Shown here piece by piece: positions 46,176 through 58,193 of a DNA stretch of 64,000 nucleotides; position 1 is the stretch's first letter; the number at the start of each line of letters is the position of its first letter. Position numbers and translations under genes: made by a program. The notes beneath the pieces were generated by a model. The model was not told where the DNA came from. It saw nothing but the letters and a program-made list of their open reading frames with translations, and did not search any database. Location: the NCBI RefSeq assembly GCF_003573695.1, contig NC_039362.1:111889120-111953119 (forward strand), written 5' to 3'. The stretch comes from Papaver somniferum. Its lineage: Eukaryota; Streptophyta; Magnoliopsida; Ranunculales; Papaveraceae.

Positions 46176-47470
46176 CTATTGTTTTCCCTCCAAATGTCTT
46201 TGTCGGATTTTTATCAGATCTATCAATGTCTTATCCAGTGCTTCAAAGGCATGTGTTATGCACCAGCACCATCGTTGCCAGGTCTACCCTGCGCATTAAC
46301 ACCGCTAAATGTGTTCCCTTTCATATGCTACATACCGAGTTTTCACCAAGCTCCAGGGGTATTTTAAATGTTGGTTGTGTTGCCCTCCCTCAAGGAAATG
46401 AGAGTGATGTTATTCCTGATGAAGTTACTGTTAAAAGAATTATTGATATTGATCTTAATCCGGCTGCCAACGTCTTCAATAAATATGTTTTTTCCGTTCA
46501 ACCCTTCCAACTACAACCTTAAACACGTTTCTTAGCATGATGTTTAATCCTTGTGAAGCCGTAAGAAATATTCACGAATGAGTCTGTTTTCTTTCTCTTG
46601 GTTGAAAAAGGTAAGGAAGCTTTGGGAATTCTTTTAGAGACCAGTTGATTAGGTTCATTCATTCCTCTAAAAAATAAAACATACTTTTTTTGTTCATCCA
46701 CGATCGCAAGATCTCCATTTTTCTAAATTTCTTTTTTCTCGATGCAGAATTTCATCTCCAATACCGGTTTGAATGTTCTTCTAGGTTTGTTATTTTGCAG
46801 AACAATAACAGTGGTGTGAACATTTCATGTGATTACTTGTTGGATGCCAAGTACCTACTTCTTCCGTCGGTTCTTGCCTTACTTGGCGTTGTATATTCTT
46901 CTGGAATTTTTGAAATGTAATGGGTTTTGGTACTTGTGGTGGTTAGTGTTGTATTTATAATGCAGGGAAATGACACCTAATATCCTAAAAGTCAAGTTGT
47001 GACTGTACTCCGAAGGATTGTGACGGTTTGTTGATTTTGTAAGAGAGACTTTTGAGAGAAATACCACCTGTAGTTATCTTACAAGACGGGTATAACTATT
47101 ATAGGATGTTTCTTTTGGATTCTTCCAAACAATTTCTTTTTCTTTTTATCAATACCAAACAACTGTTGGTGTAACCGAAATGCACTTTTTTGTTTACGCG
47201 GGACCTATTGGAGATGTGAATCGGATACTTCACAATATATGCTCTCTAAGATTATTATAGCAATTGTTAGGGATACACAATGCTCGTACATCAATGGGGG
47301 AACAAATGCAATTTTGATAGTTTCTTTTCAATTCTTATAGTGACCCTTCAAGTTGCCAACGGGGCTGCCCAATTTGTAGTAAATGTTGGAATAACCAATA
47401 AGATACCGATGACATGGAAAGCTCATGCTGATGTGACCTCATCAGAATCAAGAATAATTGTGGGATGACA
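46176..47470 (+). other. Coding-like patches of unknown origin inside Copia-type element 2
   Basis: Open stretches at 46226-46522 (containing DEVTVKRIIDIDLNPAANVF) and 46690-46920 (containing CDYLLDAKYLLLPSVLALLG) have protein-like composition, and 47280-47468 is a third. I do not recognise them, and none has clear start, promoter or splice context. They may be more captured host sequence, like the neighbouring Agenet copy, or chance frames. Confidence 0.3.
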
Positions 47471-48269
47471 TGTGGCGATTTTTGGATCTCTTATTATAAA
47501 GAAAGATAGTTTGTATGCGTTTGAAAAATATTTGGCAGGAATCCGATCCTAAACTACGAAAAAAGGATCTAAAAGGTAGTTCGTGAATTTTAGCCTTTAT
47601 GGTTTGCATACCATCCTTTTAAAATAGTGTCCAGGAACTTTTCAGTTTGCAAACCAGTATGCAAACCCTTCAGTCCACGAAATCATGAGTTCCCATGGTA
47701 CACGTACCTTCTTGTGGACGTCGATATTCGGTAAGCTTGTTTTACCCATAACTTCTTCGACAAAACTCGGAATGACCTCATTCTTTTTGCATTATTTTTG
47801 TAATTGAATTCTCTTCAGGATGATGAAGATAAATCCTTAATTTGAATGGGTTAAGCTTGGTATTTGGCTTGTCTCTTGATTTTGAGCATTTTTGCTCTTT
47901 TTCGTCACACTTCTTCCACTTCTCTTCGAATTGGGCACTTGGATACTTGCAATACTTCTCTTATTATATTTTTTTTAGCACTTTGTAGATCCTTTTTGAA
48001 TGTTTCATAGAGACAAATAAGAGAAAATAAGAGTAATAACAGGAATACATGCAAGAATAATAGTCAACAAGATATATGCGCCCTAATTCTTTTGCTTCCC
48101 TCACTGTATTCATAATAAGTAATTTCTTGGTGAGGATGCACTTCCAACACAATCAAGTTTTGTTGGGGTCAACAATGTCTTATTCACCACATGTGATTGA
48201 AAAAAACTTTTCCGTGTCTATGGATTTCTCACAATCTATAGTTTTTGGCTTATTTCGTTTCTTCTTTCA

Positions 48270-51200
48270 CTAATTCTTGTGTTGAACTTTTGGATTTTCA
48301 TGAACAAGATCACTTTCAGATCCATTCATATCTAAGTCCATCTTTCCCAAGAATTTTTTAACTTCCAACATCATGGATTTTTCCTTTGCCATATTCATGG
48401 AATTTTCCGGGAGATCATTCCTTTTCACACTCAATGCATCATTGACATTCTTTGGTACCCACTTCTGAGTGTGTTTAGGAGCAACCTGAACCTTCTTCCT
48501 ATTATTCTTTTCAAGGTTTCTCGAAATAGAGTTGGATTGACTATTCTTTTGCAAGTTAGTCTTTCTCCAATTGGGAGCATCTGATCTTGTCTTCGTCTTT
48601 ACAAAGTTATCCTTTTGATAATCATTACAAAGGCTTTGTATGACGCTTATAGGCAAAACTTGGTTTATCACAGCACTGATTCCTTTGCCTAAAGGTTGGA
48701 CAGTTACAACCTGTAATGTTAAGGGGATTAATCTTAACATCTGATCTAGGTTTCATAACTTCTTGTGCTACCCAAGTAAGAACATCATGAAGTTTCTCAT
48801 TCCTTATACGAAAATGGCATCCCTTTGCAGGTGACCTTTATTTCCGCAATAATAGCAAACATAAGGAATGTTATTACCTGGATTTGTGTGTGTCGGCTTT
48901 GGAGGTTGATATATATTGCTCTTTCGAATCTTAACTGCAGGTGTAGGTATTTCATTTTTGCTATCAGTGGAAACCTTTGGTTGAGAAGAATCATTAGCCT
49001 TGACAAATTTTACCTATTTGTTAATACTTACAACATCTATTACCTGTAGACACTTCAATCTTGCACGGTCACGAATGTCGCCGCAAAATCGTATCCGAAA
49101 TGGTCTTGGTGTTGAGGTCTAAAATGAGTGCCAAACTAGGGTCGTGGTTACCTACACGAATGTCGCCGCAAGTCTGAAAGTGCCAGACTTGTCCCACTAG
49201 AGCTAAATTCATAGCCCACTAAACATCCATGCATTCATGCAAGTCCAAAATGCCTAATAGTTCCCTAGTACGTAAAGTCCATATCTATGTCAATGGTCGT
49301 ACATTATTTTCCTTCGTCACGAAACGTGTCCATCAGGTCCGAAGGTGAATCCAAGCACTAAGTCCACTAGCACTTTCCCTCTAAAGTCCGTCCACCCAAG
49401 AGTAAAGTGTCGACACAATTGGCTTTATTCCCAAGTCTTTCCCATTTAGCTAGAATCATGGGAATTAAAGTGATATCTTTCATAATTTAGGAAAATGAGA
49501 TAAAATAATTGTTACTTTAAGAAATAATATTAATTGAGAGGGAAAGAATATTAGGCTTTTGATATGAGCTGTTAGATCGAAATCATTCAATCCTACGGTC
49601 GTAGAAAATAGGGAAGAGCTATAAATAGCTAGCTAATTCTTGAGAAAAGAGGGGGATTAGAGGGCCGATAGAAAACAGAGAGGGAGCATTATTTAGGAAG
49701 AAGATTAGTGGAAGGAGGAGAGAATTTGGAGGGCTTAGGATTACGATTTTGCGGCAACGAGACACTGTTGGTTTTCTTCGGTGAGCTAAGTAAACATTTG
49801 AGATATTATTGGCGAAAACGGGTATTGCCACTACTACAGTATTTGATCGGTTGATTTAGTGAATATTATATAAAACTTGCTATAGTGAAAGTGGTTCATT
49901 GATCTATAAATCTATTCTTGTCCTTTTGTTCTTTTTTTTTTCACATGATGCTTCATTCACGTACATCAAAGTAGTCGTCTCCAATCATCGTCATGCATGC
50001 TTTAGTTTAGGTTAATGACAACTAATCATTGCCTCTGTTTTGAACGTGGTTCATGGATGATTATTTACGGTCCTTTAATATCAATAAATCTATGTTGATT
50101 CATGCGTATGAAGTCCCGTTGTGGTAGTTTATGGTGGTGAGTATTTGACCAGTCCGTAAATTTCAAAGAAGTTTGCTTTATTCCTGATATCATTATTTTC
50201 GGCCACCGGCTGCTAAAATTTTATTAATTAATAATAAAAATAATTGATTGATAATAATAATAATTTTGGTGATCATAACATTGATTTCGATTCCATTTTT
50301 TAACAACAACAATAAGAAGATTCTGATTTAATAATTTAATCTGGGGATTTGATATTTTTGGTGTTTTTGCCGGTTAAAATTTTATGATATTGGTTTTATA
50401 TGTTCATTTATTTATTGCAGTCAAAATCCTAATATCTCAATTATAAAGTATAGGCCAATTTTCGGATTGGACGGGCTAGGTGTCTCACACCTTTCTAGCC
50501 TGTATCTTGATTCCTGGACTCATCTCTGTAACTGGACCAGTGTTTTTTTTGGGTCCCAACTCCCTAAGTTGGGTGGCGACTTCGATCATAATAATTATTT
50601 TCACGTGATTCCTATTTCGGATATCTAGAGATCCTAACCTATTTCGATGGTATCTACATTACTTTATAGCCCAATCCCCGTGTATCACGATGATTTTTAC
50701 TTGCTCCTAGCATAGTGGTTAATTTGTTTGTGCTGGTATTGAACTTTTTCAAGTCCTCTTCCAACATCTTGATTTTATCAAGAGCAGCAGCTAAATCAGT
50801 CCCAAGGCGTTTTTCTCTGTCTTGGAAACTAATTTGTTGAGAGTTAATCCTTGCTTCAGATTCTGCAAGTTTCTCTTCCAATAAAAAGCATTTTTGATAA
50901 AGATTATCATATTCAAGTGACTTCTTACGTAGGTCTTCCTCAGAATCTTTGAGGATCGATTCATTAGAGCGATTCGAAACAAAAATACCTGCGTAAATTC
51001 ATCTCAATTTCTTGTTTCCTCGACAGAGATTGGTCAGAAAAGGAGTGACACAAGGAGTCGTCAACTTTTCAACCCGTTCCAACAACTTAACATACTTTGA
51101 GATTTCCTCATCAACGTCTCTGTCAATATCTGAGTCACCTTCATCTGAAAGTTCATCAAACTGTTCTTCAAGGCGTGTTTCCCATTTATCAACAATTTTT

Positions 51201-51331
51201 ACACCCATAGGATGTTTAGATATTGATCTAAATATGATAGTTTCCTCAGGTGTTGGATCCAAACTTTGATTAAAATGAACTGGTTGATTCTGAACTGGTG
51301 ATACGTTATTAGAGATTGTACTCTTGTCCAT
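48270..51331 (-). pseudogene. Copia gag of element 2, interrupted by a solo LTR
   Basis: Starts at the ATG at 51331 with MDKSTISNNVSPV, clearly related to the leader of gag in element 1 (MDKGVISINVSPV), but then departs: the UBN2 capsid region is missing and an acidic segment follows to a TGA at 51001-50999. The same frame continues through a long coiled coil (EEKLAESEARINSQQ, DLAAALDKIKMLEEDLKKF) to NKLTTMLGASKN...RGLGY, the typical distal gag block of SIRE-like Copia elements. The solo LTR 49045-50658 interrupts next. Beyond it lie a CYYCGNKGHLQRD zinc knuckle (last Cys lost, about 48825-48870) and a basic tail with HTQKWVPK (48740-48270). No protease or pol follows. Confidence 0.78.
49045..50658 (+). 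mobile_element. Solo LTR inside the gag of Copia-type element 2
   Basis: 1,614 bp with ends TGTAGA...TCTACA. The flanks TTACC (49040-49044) and TTACT (50659-50663) are a target duplication with one mismatch. A plus-strand TATAAATA box is at about 49620, typical of U3. No second LTR or interior exists, so it arose by LTR-LTR recombination. The gag motifs on either side confirm the insertion point. Confidence 0.8.
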
Positions 51332-51375
51332 ATAGTCAGACTGCTTCAAACACAGACTTATTAGGTGTTGACGTG

Positions 51376-51852
51376 TTTGCCTGCTCTGACACCAGCTGAA
51401 AACGCTGGGGGTACCAAGATACACCACCAACTTTTTCTTAGGAAATCCGTATGGACAAACTCAATAGAACTCCGAGAGTAAAAACTCAATCAAGGAAAGT
51501 GCCTTCTCTCTCCCTCTTGTTGTTAAAACGTTTACATAATTGAATCTGTAAACCTAACTACAAATAGAGTTCTTTGACGGTACCAAAGACCAATGTTTAA
51601 GGATCAATCAAGTCTTTGCCTGCTCTGACACCAGCTGAAAACACTGGGGTACCAAGATACACCACCAACTTTTTCTTAGGAAATCCGTATGGACAAACTC
51701 AATAGAACTCCGAGAGTAAAAACTCAATCAAGGAAAGTGCCTTCTCTCTCCCTCTTGTTGTTAAAACGCTTACATAATTGAATCTGTAAACCTAACTACA
51801 AATAGAGTTCTTTGACGGTACCAAAGACCAATGTTTAAGGATCAATCAAGTC
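51376..51852 (-). repeat. Tandem duplication across the LTR/primer-binding-site junction
   Basis: Segment 51376-51614 (239 bp) is repeated almost exactly at 51615-51852. Each copy holds a primer-binding site (TGGTGTCAGAGC on minus) plus about 215 bp of adjacent LTR. The copies differ by only a few bases, so the duplication is much younger than the split between the two LTRs. Confidence 0.9.
51383..51394 (-). other. Primer-binding site of Copia-type element 2
   Basis: Minus strand TGGTGTCAGAGC, one base different from the standard TGGTATCAGAGC, two bases from the LTR end. A second copy lies in the tandem duplication at about 51622-51633. Confidence 0.88.
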
Positions 51853-54219
51853 TTTTCCAACTAACAAGGTTGGACCTAGCTACTGTTATTGATCAATGCA
51901 CAACCTGTAATGTTTCAATTATAAAGATAAACGATATAGTGTGGAAAAAGAAATAACACAAACACCAGAAGTTTTGTTAACGAGGAAACCACAAATGTAG
52001 AAAAACCCCGGGACCTAGTCCAGATTGAACACCAAACCGTATTAAGCCTCTACAGACACTAGCCTACTACCAATTAACTTCGGTCTAGAATGTAGTTGAG
52101 CCTGAACTTAGCCTCCCACTGATTCAGGTGCAGTCACGCTCCTTACGCCTCTTTAATCCCAGTAGGACTCTATGCAATTGATTCCCTTAGACGATCTCAC
52201 TCACGACTAAGAGTTGCTTCAATTCAATTGAAGACTTTAAACCAAATCTTCTTCCCACAGATTAAGACTATATTTGATTTCCTGATTTACGATCTAAATG
52301 GATGATCATATCAAACGATAGATCCAGGTGTTGGAAATCGAGAGCAACTTAGACAAAAGTCTGGCTATCCTCAAAATCCGGACTTATGCAACCCGAAGTG
52401 CGGCCTAGATTGTTATTCACCCCATAAGTATAAAACTTGTGGAATCAACAAAGTATGAGACGAAGATACTTTGTTGAATACTATCTATCTAGATGATGAA
52501 TCAAAGCTCTACAAACAATCAAGATCAGGATATTCAAGTTATCAAGATAAAAGATAACTGGACCTGGTTTCACGAATCCTAATGAATTCTTTGTAATCGC
52601 TAAACCCTAAAAGGGTTTATGGAGAGGACGACTCTAGATACAATTAAGACACACCAAAAAGTAGTGTCGGGATTAAAAAATCCCAGTTGCCAAGCGTTCC
52701 CCTTATATAGAATTCAAAGCCTGGGTTGCTTTAGGTTTAAGCTAATATAGATTTGGAACCATGCAAACAATATCTACCGTTAGATGAAAGCTTTGAATCT
52801 TAATCACATATACAAGATATACACTATGTTTAGGTAAATCGTAACCGAACCGTGTATAAAGGCTATGTTTAACATGGTTAGTCGAACCTAGCCGGTTTGA
52901 ACTTAAAAGCTTAACACTCATTTTCATGTTCACTAAGACATTAATATTGAGTCACAGTTATGTGATCAATTGAGTCTAGTGTTAATTAGAGAAATGATCA
53001 AATACAAATTACTTCATAGAAATAATTTAATCGCAATTGAATCATGAATGACATAGTTTATAAATATACAAAGTAAAATTACTTGAATCGTTCGTGAATC
53101 GGATGAGTTATAGTACTCGGACCGGTTTGCAAACTTATATGCAATTACTGAGTTCCAGAGTCTACATAACTTTTTCAGTTCATAAATCGGTTTGTAAACT
53201 TACGCAATTACTAAGTTCCGGACTCTACAGAACTTTTTAGTTCACGTACCGGTTTGCAAAGTTTGAACCAACTCAAAGTTCCGAAGTCTACAGAACTTTT
53301 TAGTTCACATGCCGGTTTGCAAACTTAAGACCTTTACCGATTCCGGAGTTCACGGAACATTTAGCTTGCGTACCGGTTTGGGTACTAAACTGGTTTTAGA
53401 ACATAAAAATGTTTTGGATCGCATACTGGTTTGATTATTGTAACCCGGTTCCCTTACCACAGTTTCACAATTATTTGTATAAGAATATACATACCTTTCC
53501 GGATCATGAAACAAAGATATTTTCCCATGATGTACATACGAATATGCATATCACACAAATCTGAAAGTCGATATATATTACTACTCCGCCAAGTGTACGA
53601 ATATATGTAATACAAATTCAGACATATAACAGTTTTCCCAGTTTGTAAGACTGATAACATGGTCTTGTATTCCGAATATAGTAGTTATATATTTCTCTAA
53701 ATCAATTCGAAATATTCCTGAATAACAACAATAACATATATCACTGGTCCCGTCTATTTTCTAATGATAAACTTGAATCATGATTTGGTTCCGACCAATA
53801 AATTTTTCTCCACCGAATTTGATCAAGTATGAACAAATGTTCATTAAGCTTAGTCATTATATTTCGAGAAATTCGTAAACTAAATAATCAGTTCTCGACT
53901 CGATATTCTTGTTTATGCAAGCTACTCTAATTAGTTATGCGACAACCGTCTCAAGGATAGAAAGGTGAATATAACTTGAGAAATAGGTGGGTCAGTCTTC
54001 ACTTACCTTTTGTCGATGAAGTTCTCCAAAAGCTTCGGTTGATCTTCTCTTTCAAACAGTAGAACGCAAATGATGACTGGCTCGTTTCTCAACTCCAGTA
54101 TCATATACCGAGACTTAACTAATTGTAGACTAGAAATTAATATATAGTTTTGACAACTAAATTTGTAAACAAGCTTGATATAGCAACACTTTTGAGTTCG
54201 ATCGATTAATGATCTAACA
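51397..54219 (-). repeat. 5' LTR of Copia-type element 2
   Basis: Partner of 22428-24952, longer because its PBS-proximal 239 bp are tandemly duplicated and its CGGTTTGCAAACTT block (53110-53400) holds at least one more unit. An intact minus-strand TATA box (CTATATAAGG) lies at 52701-52710. Confidence 0.85.
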
Positions 54220-54224
54220 TGTCA

Positions 54225-54636
54225 CCCCTTACTAACATGTGTTATTGATGCCGTATATCATCCACGATTAGTTTGAAAGTGAAAATCACAATACATTTGA
54301 TCCAAAAGTTTCTACTATGTATCAAATTTTATAATTCGTGTTAACAGATCGGTCAATAGCACCCGTTGCGTGTCACAGTCATAATCGTTGAAATTGGACA
54401 CATGAAGAATACTGTGCAAAAATTTATACAATACTATAAGCAATTTGTTTTGAGGTTTGATTATTTTCAGAAAAATGTATAGAAGTTAGTTTACCACAAA
54501 TTTGGATACTTGTAAATGTATCATTTATACCATTGTATAACCATGAGGGCGAGGCCGCCTCAAAACTTAGACGTTCCGTTTAGTGCTGCAGACCAATTAT
54601 AAAACTTGTAATAGAACTTTGATAGTGATTAGATGA
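54225..54636. other. Short unique stretch between LTR elements
   Basis: No gene, repeat or terminal motif recognised. Confidence 0.4.
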
Positions 54637-56440
54637 TGTTAGAGCATCATTGCTCGATCAAACTCACAAGTTTTGGTATATCAAGCTTGTCATCGTATTT
54701 AGTTGATGAAAACTATATCTTGATTTATGGTCTACTAGATTCAGTTTCAGACTTGTAATAGAGCATGGTAGTTGAGTATCAAAATTTATTAATCAACCTT
54801 GAAGATTGAAGACTGAAGAGCAATGACTTCAAAGGAAACTTCATCAACAAATGCATATGAAGACTGACTATCCTATTTACTCATATTATCTACCATTTTA
54901 TCTACAAAGACATGTTGTATGACTTTAGTATTATGATCAACATTGCAAAGAGTAAGTACAAGTAATAAGTAACTTGTTGCATAATAGATTGAGAACAATT
55001 AATTATTCGAAATATCACATTTGCTTAATAAGTTCATAAGGAGTTGTCAACGTAGTTCTTATGTTTACAAAATGATCTTCTCAGTTCACGGACTTAATTC
55101 CAATTTATGCTTGTAGGTTTCGAAATTAATTAACCATTGTTCCTTGACAAACTACTTGGTATATAACGTGTAATTCCACTAATATACATTTGTACTTTTT
55201 TGCTTTGTGATTCAAAACGAACTTCTCACATGCTTACATGAACAATCTATATGAAGAAATTTAGCTTTCTTGGTTATAAAGCAATTCGTAAATATGGAAA
55301 CTAGTTCGTAAACCTAATTTTTTTTTGTAAGCTACGAAGCTTTATTCATCAATATTAATAGAGGGCTTTCTGCAAACTAGAATCTAATCCTGCCACTTCT
55401 ATGTCCTGGTTGCGGCTAGATTCGTCCTCTAAAATTTAGATTTCCTCTGGTGAGACTTTATTAGGTTACAACTTTGAAAGACTTACTAAGGGATCTTGAA
55501 GCACGATCAGACTACCTTTTACCTGATAGTTTTTTGATATCCAGATCTTGTTCTTGCAAACTGTTATTGTTCCAGAACTATAGATTAATAAAAAGATAGA
55601 TAAAGATCACAAAGTACTCTTTGTCTTAGACTTTGTGATTCCGCAAGAGATAAATCTAATACACTTCGGTTTTGATTTGTTTATGATTGTTCTCGTGAGG
55701 TAGAAATGATTAGGCATCTATATCACATTTGAAGAGAGTAAGTTGTCTTAATCGTTAAGTTTTTTATTGATATCTTCTCTATTACCTTGTTTGAATATAT
55801 TTATGAAGGAAATCAAATAGGCTTACTATTAGAGGAAAAATAGTTCAAAGGTCTTCACTGAGGTTGAAGCAGACTCCTAGGCATGTAAAGGATGTCTTCT
55901 AGGGGAATCAAGTTGTGCAGGGTCTTGCGAGATCCAAGAGACATAAGGAGCACAACTGAAGCCAAATTTCTCGGTGGGTTGAATGGATCTCAACTACATT
56001 CCAATCTGAAGCCTTATAATAGGCTAATGTCTGTAGTGGCTTAATACAGTATAGTGTTCAAGTTTTAGACTAGGTTTCGAGGTTTTTCTGCATATTGCAG
56101 TGTTTCTCCTTAACAAAATTCCTAGTGTCTTCTGTTATTTGTTTTCCTCAGTATATTGTTTATCTTTGTAATAGAAATATCACAAGTAGTACGTTAAATA
56201 ACCTTGGCAGTTTTTAAGTCTAAAAGAATGTGTTGAACCTACAAGATTTATTATTGAGAATTCGTATCTTGAAATACAGATTACAAGACTTGCTCTTATT
56301 GGAATTTGGTTCATATATAGTTCTGGTACATACTACCTTATATCAGAAGAGAAGGATCACAGAAAAATTAGATCTATCAAGGTTCAACTTAACTGTTAGT
56401 TAATATAATAAATAATCGAAAACTAAAACAATAATATGAT
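54637..56440 (+). repeat. Degenerate LTR of the same Copia-type family, plus orientation
   Basis: Begins TGTTAGAGCATCATTGCTCG, matching the minus-strand start of the LTRs of elements 1 and 2. It later carries the family's conserved block (ACATTCCAATCTGAAG, GGCTAATGTCTGTAG, GAGGTTTTTCTGC) near 55990-56110. The end is not clear; it seems truncated at about 56440. It is much more diverged than elements 1 and 2. Confidence 0.65.
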
Positions 56441-57164
56441 TTAGTTTTCTACCAGCAATACTGCTAAAAGATCCGTGATCCCAAAGAAGACTTTAAACGA
56501 AGACCACGTAAGAGATTTCACCTAATTAGGATATTCTCTTCTCTCAATGAGTGTGTAAAATACTACTAGTGGGTTTCCACATAAACAGTTAGGCAGTATG
56601 TCACGGGATGAGTTTGTGAGAATACGATCTCAACTGTTTATAGTGTAAAAACTAAGGCTTGTTTGGATAAAAAGAAATTACCGAACCCGAAAATCCTATA
56701 GATATTCAATAACTATTAATTTTTCCAGCTGTAATCAACTAATATTAACTAGGATACAACATATAATTTACTAATATAAAAATAAAAGATATGATAACCT
56801 ATGGGATACAGAAAGCATATAATTTTGAATATATTCGTTTTGGGATCTCCTCTTGAGTATCAAGGAAAATACTTGAAGATTAAGTAATATCTTTAGCATA
56901 TGTTCAAGCATTATGTCGATATCTTGTGAACTTTCCTTTTCAACCAAGTACATTTCAATAGCTACACAAACCTTGAGATATTTGACAAAATGAAAATGTT
57001 CTTTTGGTTAACTAAGGATCATTCATACTAGAGATTATTGGGACCGGTCCTACTAAGATCCTTAAGATCGTCCCTAGTAAAGATCTTTGTCTAACGGATT
57101 GGTCCTCGAATAGATCCTTTGAGTCACTTTTCAACTATAAAATTAGTTATACAAGTCTACTTCC
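56441..57164. other. AT-rich stretch with partial palindromes
   Basis: No gene. Around 57030-57115 short inverted motifs (GGACCGGTCC, GATCCTTAAGATC, GATCTTTG) cluster; I could not define element ends. Confidence 0.35.
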
Positions 57165-57167
57165 TTA

Positions 57168-57661
57168 GAGAAACCGCAGTGGTGCGATCATAACCAAAGA
57201 CCAAAAAAACGACCAAATTTAAGTTTAGTCCGTGGTGTTACACTAGGGTGGAAGAGTAAATTTGGTCGCTAGGAAAAAATATACACCAGGATCACATTAT
57301 ATGCCCGCCCCATCACCAGGATCACATTATATGCCCGCCCCATCACGGGATCACATTATATGCACGCCCCATCATCCATCAGACGAACTTTATATGTACG
57401 CCTCATGAGGATCACATTATATGCCCTCCCCATCACCAGGATCACATTATATGCACGCCTCATCAACAAGATCACATTATATACCTGCCCGGTGACAAAC
57501 GAACATTATACGTTCGCTCGACTATATATAGTTTTGGTCTTGGTCCCAGACCAAATATAGTCTGGAATTTGGTTTTGGTCTGGCTTTTAGTCTTTACTCC
57601 GTCCCGCTGTGTCTCGTCTCTGGACCATAGTTATAGGTTTGATCGTCCACTGTGGACGCTC
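57168..57661. mobile_element. Tourist/PIF-like MITE holding a 30-bp minisatellite
   Basis: 494 bp with ends GAGAAACCGCAGTGG and, on minus, GAGCGTCCACAGTGG (11 of 15 match), flanked by TTA on both sides (57165-57167 and 57662-57664). Similarity continues inward (GCGATCATAACC / ACGATCAAACC, GACC). No transposase. The tandem repeat occupies 57286-57520. Confidence 0.72.
57286..57520 (+). repeat. 30-bp minisatellite, about eight units
   Basis: Unit like CCAGGATCACATTATATGCC followed by CGCCCCATCA; six clear and two degenerate copies. The plus strand is open across part of it, which only reflects the repeat. Confidence 0.85.
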
Positions 57662-57664
57662 TTA

Positions 57665-58193
57665 AACCATGTAACTAAACATAGTTTATGAGGTATGGAA
57701 TCAATCTGAAAGCTCGAACACTAAATAATAATGAATTACTAATTATTGTTATGTCGATTCTACGAAGTCCAAATAGATAAACTATATTTCGTAACTTCAT
57801 ATACCAAAGTTGTATGAAGCAACTAGTGTATCATTCCTTTACATTTTGGTCATAATAAAATGACCAAGTCACCAACACTAGAGACAAGTAAACAAACTTC
57901 ATATGTTATGTTTTCAATATAAACTGACTTGAAAGAAACGTAGATAAAAATGGAACAATTCAAGTCTGTGTTGCTAACCTCGAACGGATGGATGATTCGT
58001 TCGTCGATGCTGAATATATATTCAGGTTCTTCAGATTAATAAGATAAAGTCTCCGCATTTCTACATTCCTATTCTAACCTAACGAGGTTGACTCTAGTAA
58101 TCAAATCAAGAAGATTTGATTTTTGGAACTAAATATGGCAACCAAACTTGACATGCCAACGCTTGGTGGGTTCAACTAAGCAATGCTTTAACA
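57665..58193 (-). repeat. LTR fragment of the Copia-type family, minus orientation
   Basis: Ends on plus with TTCAACTAAGCAATGCTTTAACA, comparable to ...GCTCTAACA of the other LTRs, and is followed by GTCTCCATCTGTGTCAATTT, a decayed polypurine tract and family interior. Its other end cannot be defined. Confidence 0.55.

Larger units (their letters stand above)
22428..54219 (-). mobile_element. Composite Copia-type element 2 (31.8 kb with nested insertions)
   Basis: Two related LTRs, 22428-24952 (3') and 51397-54219 (5'), face the same way and enclose a polypurine tract at 24953-24964 and a primer-binding site at 51383-51394. The flanking 5-mers GGTCA (22423-22427) and TGTCA (54220-54224) match at four of five positions. 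Subtracting later insertions (25268-28268, 29021-44808, 49045-50658) leaves an interior of about 6 kb: remnants of gag, a double-Agenet gene copy and unidentified sequence, with no copia pol. It is the same broad family as 9802-18498, sharing leader, tract and tandem repeat. The pairing of these LTRs is inferred from orientation, PBS, PPT and flanks. Confidence 0.75.

Noticed and set aside
57286..57520. CRISPR-like array
   Set aside because: Units are contiguous with no unique spacers, and the locus is a plant MITE. It is a minisatellite.
57360..57560. Repetitive peptide frame across the minisatellite
   Set aside because: Arises from translation of the 30-bp tandem repeat; no independent support.
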